Source: Spongospora subterranea f. sp. subterranea
Taxonomy: Eukaryota; Endomyxa: Phytomyxea; Phytomyxea; Plasmodiophorida
DNA length: 64,000 nt
Reading direction: 5' to 3'
Assembly (NCBI GenBank): GCA_049724395.1
Contig: JAUGWO010000309.1
Coordinates: 1 to 64,000, forward strand
Shown here piece by piece: positions 58,234-64,000 of this stretch. Both the position numbers and the translations under genes were made by a program. Position 1 is the first letter of the stretch. Every line of letters begins with the position of its first letter. The notes beneath the pieces were generated by a model. That model saw nothing but the letters and a program-made list of their open reading frames with translations. It was not told the origin of the DNA and searched no databases.

Positions 58234-58569
58234 TCATCGGGACTGGAAAACCTCCCTTGATTCCTGCATACTGTATTTATGATATCGGGCCACGATCAAT
58301 GCAGCGCTGTCCTCAACGTCGCAGTCCGAGGCTTTCGATGAAGTTTGCGAGCATTGGCTACTGTCGTGATCGATAGTCGTATTGACACCTTCTATTGAAT
58401 CATTGGCGGCATCGTCCCCACGATCATCTCCAATGGATATCTCAACGTTATTAGCCATCGTAGCTATTTCCCCATCCGTTTTCCCAGGGCGACTCCGAGT
58501 CCGTACTCGACGAGACCTCCCCGGCTTTCCGGTCTCGCTCTGTCTGGAATCGCCGACCGAGCTATTCAT
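58234..58569 (-). CDS. Likely N-terminal exon of the Unkempt-like gene
   Basis: A frame of 111 codons starting MNSSVGDSRQSETGKPGRSR, very basic then acidic/Ser-rich (SIGDDRGDDAANDSIEG, DHDSSQCSQTSSKASDCD). It ends within 12 bases of the start of the 609-codon CCCH frame and in a different phase. TTTTCCAG just before the CCCH frame could be an acceptor, but I could not find a donor that gives the right phase. It is either a separate leader exon with an unresolved border or the true gene start with a nearby sequence error. Confidence 0.45.
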   Translation of the reverse strand: MNSSVGDSRQSETGKPGRSRRVRTRSRPGKTDGEIATMANNVEISIGDDRGDDAANDSIEGVNTTIDHDSSQCSQTSSKASDCDVEDSAALIVARYHKYSMQESREVFQSR

Positions 58570-60434
58570 CGCTGGCTGGGGTGAGTATGACTAGTGGGGG
58601 AAGAGAGCGGGTTTTAGAGTAGTATCTGTACTGTTCGTATTGTTCTGGTGCTCTCTTTTGTGTGACTGCAATTATATCACTCGACCACCTTTTTCTATCA
58701 CTCTGTCCCACTTCTCGCTCTCTAGTACCAATAAAACTCGGTGCACAGAATCCCTCTGGATTCAGTCAATATTCAAGCTCTGTGTCAATTTGTTTACCAA
58801 TGCGAGAAATGACGACTCCGGGTCAGTGAAATCTTTAGAAATTCGTCCTGGTTCCAGAAAAGTCCGGGTTTAGACCGGTAACTGCATATGGCGAGTCGCG
58901 GGTTTTTGCGGACCATTCTTTGGGTGATTGTCGGCTCGCTCGGGGTCCGTAACGATGCTCTAATTTTCTCGAACGGGATAGAACGAATCCAAGTGTTATT
59001 ATAAAGCTACTGTTTTGTCAGTTGTTCATAATGTTCGGTATTATTCTCGTTTCTTTGGTTGTGGAACAACGATTGTCGCGGCTGGCCTGTTCGCAAAGAT
59101 GGCATTTTCACGGTTCTGGATAGCCCAATAATTACAACAACGGTACCATGTTCTCGCTAATTCGCAATTACCTCGAAATTGAATTACATACAACATCGGA
59201 ATAATTTTGCTTTATGTAGGTTTCACCTTTTTCATATCAACCAGAAGTATTTTTCTGAAAATCGACTGCGTTATCGCCATGTAACATCTTGATTTTGTGT
59301 TTCTTTCCGGCCCTTGAACTCACAAAACCTTGCGAACGCTTCCCCGTTGATCAATTGAGGAAAAAATTTTACTCCCTTCTAGATGGAAAACGTGTGAGGA
59401 TTGGATCGATTTGATATCCATCGCTGGCAAGATACCGGACTACATGGCGTCTAAAATGCTATCCAAGCATTTCGAAAAAAAAGTACTTAGTGTTCTCCAT
59501 TGTCAACCGACCATGCCAAGATCGACAAGACGGCGAAAGGATATTCGCTCGCAGGTCTGGGATCAGATAGACGCACTCGAAAGGAAAACCAGGTGTGAGT
59601 TCAAGAACTATTCAGTATCCAGCGCCGGCAAGATATCGGACTACAAGGCGTCCAAATGAAATCCGAACTTTTTCGAAAAAGGCTCGAAACGAATCTGTAA
59701 TTAATTCATTGGCAGAAAACAGGAGCTGTTTCTGAACTTGAAAGGCAGCAAGCTCGTCGATTTGCAGCCGTCGACACTTGTTGATACTATTCTCGTCTGC
59801 ACAAGACATAAATTCGACAACCTAGTTGAGTCCTGCAGCCGCCACTCTTCAACTATTGACCTCGATGATTTGATTAGCAGATTGCAAGATCCCCCGTCAA
59901 GAAACCAGAAATTGCTTTCAAGACGTTCACGATTGTTTGCTATTTCTGCAATAGGTGCACTTCGGTGGATACTGAAAAAACATCCCCATCTAAAACAAAT
60001 TTTCAAGGTGTCAAGCAGGAGAAATCTGGGTCCAACACTGATATGATTCAACTTACTTTGACATAAGCAAGCCAGCCAAAACAGTTTCCAGTCATCATAC
60101 AGCCCGATAAACATGTGGGAACTCTTCTTCCATCTTGTCTCAGCACAGTAAAACCACGCCAGAAAAGCATCAGTCTATTGACAGTTGCTGATCGGCGACA
60201 GAGCATCCTCAAGCCAAATTAGGTCAGATCGTTTCCAGGCTTCCCAGGGAGTCTCAACGCGTCTTCTGAATCTGAAATGGAACCTAACTGTAAGAGTTCC
60301 TGTTTTACGTCTTTCGTGCTAGAGTCTACCAAGTTTTTTTTAGCCTCACACTGGATTCATCAAATGCCATTATCGCCAATCTTGAAATACATCACGCTGA
60401 ATGATGATTTTTCCAAACTCTGTTACAGGAAATA
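58570..60434. other. Intergenic stretch with unrecognised plus-strand ORFs
   Basis: Two plus-strand frames may be exons: 59411-59659 (82 codons, basic) and 59738-60046 (102 codons, LVDTILVCTRHKFDNLVESC, LRWILKKHPHLKQIFK). In the first, the words AGKIPDYMASK and AGKISDYKASK mark a duplicated unit about 190 bases apart that includes FEKK/FEKG downstream. No family recognised. Confidence 0.35.
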
Positions 60435-61357
60435 TTACAGATACCCTTTATTACCAATCCCTTTCTCATTCTCGTCTTTCCAATTATCCCAAGCGCGTTT
60501 CTTGTAGGTTCCAGCTTCGTCGGCGCTATCGTCTTCGGACTCATTTTTCCTGATGGAGGCGTTTAATGCGTTTTGCTCTCTTTGTTTAGCTGCTGCAATT
60601 TCTTGATCTGCGAATTCGTCCAGGGACATTGTAGGCAAATTACGGTTCTGAAACACCTCGGACATCAATCTTTGACGCCGCGTTAGACAATCGTTTGTTG
60701 AAGACGATGGCGTTAATACCGAAACCGAAAGATCATGATTAATTCGGAATGAATCACATTTCCTGCGAGGTTCGCCTGCGGCGTTCAATTGGGCATATTT
60801 CTCGGGATCAGCGGCGACTAAACCGCGATGCTCCAGCATCTCTAACTCTTTTTTGTTAAGAGATACGGCGCCAAAAGCGTCTCTGACAGAATTTTCTAAC
60901 TGTAATACCCAGCATTCTCGCTCGATCTCTTCCATATCATCGGTTTGATCGTCTCCTTGTTTTCTCTTGCTTCTGATGAAGTTGACCGTTTCGAGGCGCA
61001 ACTGTATCTCTTTTTCCTTTTTAGACTCGCGATTTTATTCTCGCGTGTGGCGGTCCCGTCATTTTCATCGATTACAGGGGGAATGTAAATCTTCCATAAT
61101 TTACACTGGCGAATCAACTTGAATAAAATATAGTTGCAATCTTCAATCGCTTGTTTGCGTTGTTGTAGATCGTGCTTCTTCAAAAGGGTCATGGCATGAA
61201 AATATTTTGCCAATGCAAACTTCAAATGCGATGTCGGGATGTCGTCAAGGCTCTCATTATCCGAAAACAGCCCCTCAGATTCAACGATGTTTGCAAGGGT
61301 TTCCCATTCGCCTGTGCGCTCAGCTTCGGCCCAAAGATCCGCCAACGACAACGTCAT
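60435..61357 (-). CDS. Tap42/IGBP1 (alpha4), PP2A-type phosphatase regulator
   Basis: Tap42 binds PP2A-family catalytic subunits and links them to TOR signalling. The N-terminal part (61357 to about 61025) shows MTLSLADLWAEAERTGEWET, FALAKYFHAMTLLKKHDLQQ and the Arg-containing helix RKQAIEDCNYILFKLIRQCK, the PP2A-binding TPR-like region. The C-terminal part has NRNLPTMSLDEFADQEIAAA and the family end RAWDNWKDENEKGIGNKG. The start is the Met of MTLSL, 66 bases below the upstream minus-strand frame. Between the halves the frame shifts: the text ENKIASLK must continue as KEKEIQLRLETVNF, needing one more A in the run at 61018-61022 (T5 on the plus strand). Confidence 0.92.
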
Positions 61358-61422
61358 CCCCAATCGACTCGCCGAAGATAAATGACCAGAACATCGTAAT
61401 GGGTTGCGCCTGTACTGTAGTC

Positions 61423-62061
61423 TCACTCTCCGGGGCAGCCCCTGTCGTGATCAACAGGAAAGGCGGTGGCGAAATTTGGATTGACAACTGACAGATCGAT
61501 CTGCTGATAGGTAATTCCTGAACAGGCGTCTAAAATTTTGACACAGGTTTCGGGAATTCCAAAGCAGCTTAGTTCGTGATGCTTTGATGATTTAGTCTCG
61601 GTAGTATCAGAGCAAAATGCACACTTTTTCAAACCACAACTAATGTTTATACTGGTTACTGTCAAGTTCATGTTGTACTTTTGGCAAACGACTAGGTCCC
61701 GATCGCAAAAGCGGAAGAGGCGGCTGTCCTCGGGTCGTGTTATAAATTCCTCAATAATCAATTGCCTTGGTGAAAACACTGAATCCGTGATAAGCCTACG
61801 CATCTGAATACGCTCGTCATGATATTGCATTGCTCTTCCTCAGACGAACGCCTTTTCAGGTAATATGGATCCACGCATGCGAATTTGCAAGGGAATGGGG
61901 CGTGAACAATGTTTGCTGACTTCCAAACACAATATTTCCTGATCGCCAGCCCAAAAAAACTGGCAAATCATGCTGAGCACGACAATTGCACACGGCCGTG
62001 CAAAACGGTTTATTACGGTATGCTGCCATGTAGTTTGCTCCAGCCAAAAGAGAGGCGACAA
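61423..62061 (-). CDS. Uncharacterised Cys-containing protein, possibly two exons
   Basis: I do not recognise the family. The main frame (61830-61423, 135 codons) starts MQYHDERIQMRRLITDSVFS and contains INISCGLKKCAFCSDTTETK, with a C-x4-C-x2-C pattern that could bind a metal, and SCFGIPETCVKILDACSGIT. A frame just upstream (62061-61840 or 62047-61856, with CTAVCNCRAQHDLPVFLGWR) may be an earlier exon, but an in-frame stop separates them and no convincing intron was found. It ends 66 bases above the Tap42 start on the same strand. Confidence 0.4.
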
Positions 62062-62440
62062 TACTCCTATACTTGATCGAAACAGGTTATGTATGTCAGG
62101 CTATGCAACATTCATGTCAACGTGGCTTCGATCCTAACTCTTGCTCGAAAATGACTCTTGCCGTACTTTGGCCCTGTTTAAATTCCGTATCAAGATGAAG
62201 CCTATTGCCATAATTATCGTCAAACGCCCTGCTTTGATTAACAACACTCATCGCTCCGTTTCCTTTTCAAAGTTGAAATCTGACACATCAACATCATAGA
62301 GCCGGTTTGCCACATCTTTTTCGTACAAATATCTACAACAGAAACGTTGTCAATCACCGATTCGAAACTATTTACTACGATCATCAGTGAGATAAAAAGA
62401 ATTCCGGCCGTAAAGAGATCCTTTCAATGACATGCGGTTT

Positions 62441-62737
62441 TTATTCTTGCTCAAGTTGCCTGCGAGTTCCCCATATTTTTGCCATCGTGTCAAAACGTGC
62501 GTCCTGGTATGGACAATTGAACGTGATCTTTCGCGATACGATAGAAATTAGGTTCATCTCAGCCGTCTTTGCATTCTTTAGAAAATTAGACGCTCTACGT
62601 TGGCCCAAAAGAGGATCCGTGAGCGGTTTTTGGGTGAGATTTTGCGCTTTACCGGACTTTCGTCGGAGCGACCAGTTGATATTCAAAACGTTACTGGCGT
62701 GGGCGCGTGGCCAATGGCGATACCCGGGTAATAGCAA
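62441..62737 (-). CDS. Small uncharacterised ORF
   Basis: 98 codons on the minus strand, divergent from the Vms1-like gene and only a few bases from its proposed start. The text NINWSLRRKSGKAQNLTQKP, GQRRASNFLKNAKTAEMN and FNCPYQDARFDTMAKIWGTR is basic and non-repetitive, with protein-like composition. No family recognised. It could be a small basic host protein or a chance frame. Confidence 0.3.
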   Translation of the reverse strand: MLLPGYRHWPRAHASNVLNINWSLRRKSGKAQNLTQKPLTDPLLGQRRASNFLKNAKTAEMNLISIVSRKITFNCPYQDARFDTMAKIWGTRRQLEQE

Positions 62738-62745
62738 CTGGAATC

Positions 62746-63820
62746 ATGAGTATCCCTATACGGATTACGGTTAAACTTGTGGACGAATCCCGACCTCTAA
62801 CGGGATTTTCGTTCGTTGTAAATCGCCATTTTGACGCGGGGAATGACGAAAATAGTCTCAGCGAGTTACTTGCCCGCATTCGACTGAAATTCGATCTCCA
62901 GCCATATCAGGTTTAGCTTTTTGAAATTTATGCCATTGATGTATGAATAAAAACCCTGTTTAGGAGATTGCATTGTTAGATGATCAAGACAACAAGGTTG
63001 AGCAAGTTGAACAACTACGGGATCGTCATCAACTGACTTTGTCAATATTGAATTCGCCGGATAACGATGGTGGGAGCAGCTGTTCAGATGATTCCAATTC
63101 ACTATCCGACGAAGATGATGAAAGTTTCATCGTTGAAAACCGATTTTGCATATTCCCAAATCTGATCAAGACCGACAAAGGGAGATATTTGTGCCAGCAA
63201 GCTTTGAATGAAATTCGCCTCGTTGGTTCAACGCTAATATCACAAATAATGTGTTTAATCCATTAACAGTCACGTTCATATCTGACAATCTAAATTACGG
63301 CGTCAGAATGCGTTCAATCATCGTTCCTAATAACTTAAACACTGATTCGCATTTCGCCATTGACGATATTGTCAACCGGATTTGGGCAATAATCCTGTGC
63401 CATGGAGGTTTCGTAGCTGCGGCCGTGATCAAAAACGGCGTTGTCGTCGCACATAAAACCCTTCATCGATATGTTCAGAGAAAATCTCAGGGTAAACGAC
63501 AATCCAATCATGATAATTCTGGATCATCCTCCGGCCATTCGACAGTTGGTTCACAAATTCGGCGAAAACAAGAAAAGGCGCTTCAAGATGGATTGAGGAT
63601 GTTGATGGAGTCGTGGAGGGACCATCTCAAGCAAGCAGATTTGATATTTGTTCACGCGCCAGGAAGAAATCGCTCTAATGTTTTCTACGAAGGCGGCCCT
63701 ATATCAGGCGATGATTCACGTTTACGTCCCGTTGCGATGAATACAGGACGGGCGACACTCAGAGAAGCGCTCAGGATTGTTAGGGCGCTCGCTACTTTAG
63801 AAATATCATCTAATACATAA
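62746..63820 (+). CDS. Vms1/ANKZF1-like protein with VLRF1 peptidyl-tRNA hydrolase domain
   Basis: Vms1/ANKZF1 releases stalled nascent chains from 60S ribosomes in ribosome-associated quality control. The C-terminal part (63290-63820) is a clear VLRF1 domain: HGGFVAAAVIKNGVVVAHKT and LHRYVQRKSQGKRQSNHDN with the catalytic-position Gln, QIRRKQEKALQDGLRMLMES, DLIFVHAPGRNRSNVF, and ALRIVRALATLEI. Exons: 62746-62915 (MSIPIRITVKLVDESRPLTG), about 62965-63226 (acidic linker SSCSDDSNSLSDEDDE) and from about 63281; introns are about 50-55 bases. The N-terminus lacks the usual C2H2 finger in this position and looks like a small beta-grasp-like unit. The apparent stop at 63820 may be inside a following intron, with more of the gene beyond the window. 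Confidence 0.87.
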
Positions 63821-64000
63821 CGTCGCAAGTGATCAGGTTTTACTCACATCAAAAAATACATGGGGCGCGTCTGGTGAGTTCATGGATTGTCTTTCTTCAG
63901 CTCACCTGCATTCTTTGTGTCAATTTCTGTTCGCCATGCCTGAAGGTTTACAGAGTCTTTTCAATTACCCAAGCTGGCCGGGAAATCCTATCGTGACCAA
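63821..64000. other. Window end, downstream of the VLRF1 exon
   Basis: Family members usually have ankyrin repeats and a C-terminal VIM helix after VLRF1, so further exons may lie here and beyond the edge. Nothing decisive is readable in these 180 bases. Confidence 0.3.

Noticed and set aside
1-64000. CRISPR arrays, bacterial operons or phage
   Set aside because: No regularly spaced direct repeats with unique spacers, and genes have spliceosomal introns; the DNA is eukaryotic.

Overview
This window is nuclear DNA from a eukaryote, most likely a protist with compact introns. The host genes I can read carry short GT-AG introns, often 45-70 bases, and sit close together on both strands. Their protein families (nicastrin, Swi5, Tap42, Thp3/Sac3, Vms1, an S6K-like kinase, an Unkempt-like CCCH protein, a myosin) are pan-eukaryotic. 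The mobile elements (hAT with BED finger, WRKY/GCM-finger MULE, chromovirus, Copia, mariner-like) are of kinds common in oomycetes and other plant-associated protists. An oomycete or a plasmodiophorid-like rhizarian would fit, but the sequence alone does not settle it.

Layout. 1-17 kb is repeat-dominated: a Copia-like gag remnant at the left edge, two identical convergent tRNA-Gly genes, one small multi-exon gene (4.6-5.7 kb), a mariner-like element with perfect inverted termini, a Copia pol fossil beside a foldback made from a SET-domain fragment, a small secreted/membrane protein gene, and a hAT transposase split by a Ty3/gypsy chromovirus. A tRNA-Lys lies at 17.0 kb. 18-23.6 kb holds nicastrin, a divergently transcribed uncharacterised gene 62 bases away, and another uncharacterised gene. 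24.3-26.7 kb is a decayed MULE. 28.1-40.2 kb is a myosin motor with IQ motifs followed by many exons encoding an armadillo-like helical repeat region, possibly one very long gene. 40.7-47.6 kb is again mobile DNA (hAT, pogo/Tigger, second mariner-like element, MITE-like hairpin) around one Sel1-repeat gene. 48-64 kb is gene-dense: S6K-like kinase, Thp3/LENG8, CAP/SCP secreted protein, Swi5, Unkempt-like protein, Tap42/IGBP1, and Vms1/ANKZF1 with its VLRF1 domain.

Functional themes. Protein quality control (nicastrin, Vms1), TOR-linked signalling (S6K-like kinase, Tap42) and RNA handling (Thp3, Unkempt) are all represented, but I see no operon-like logic. The most unusual feature is the recurrence of inverted duplications (foldbacks), several made from gene or transposase coding sequence. 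They look like natural hairpin-RNA sources or scars of aberrant transposition. Two otherwise well-conserved host genes carry single-base homopolymer disagreements, more likely consensus errors than true lesions.
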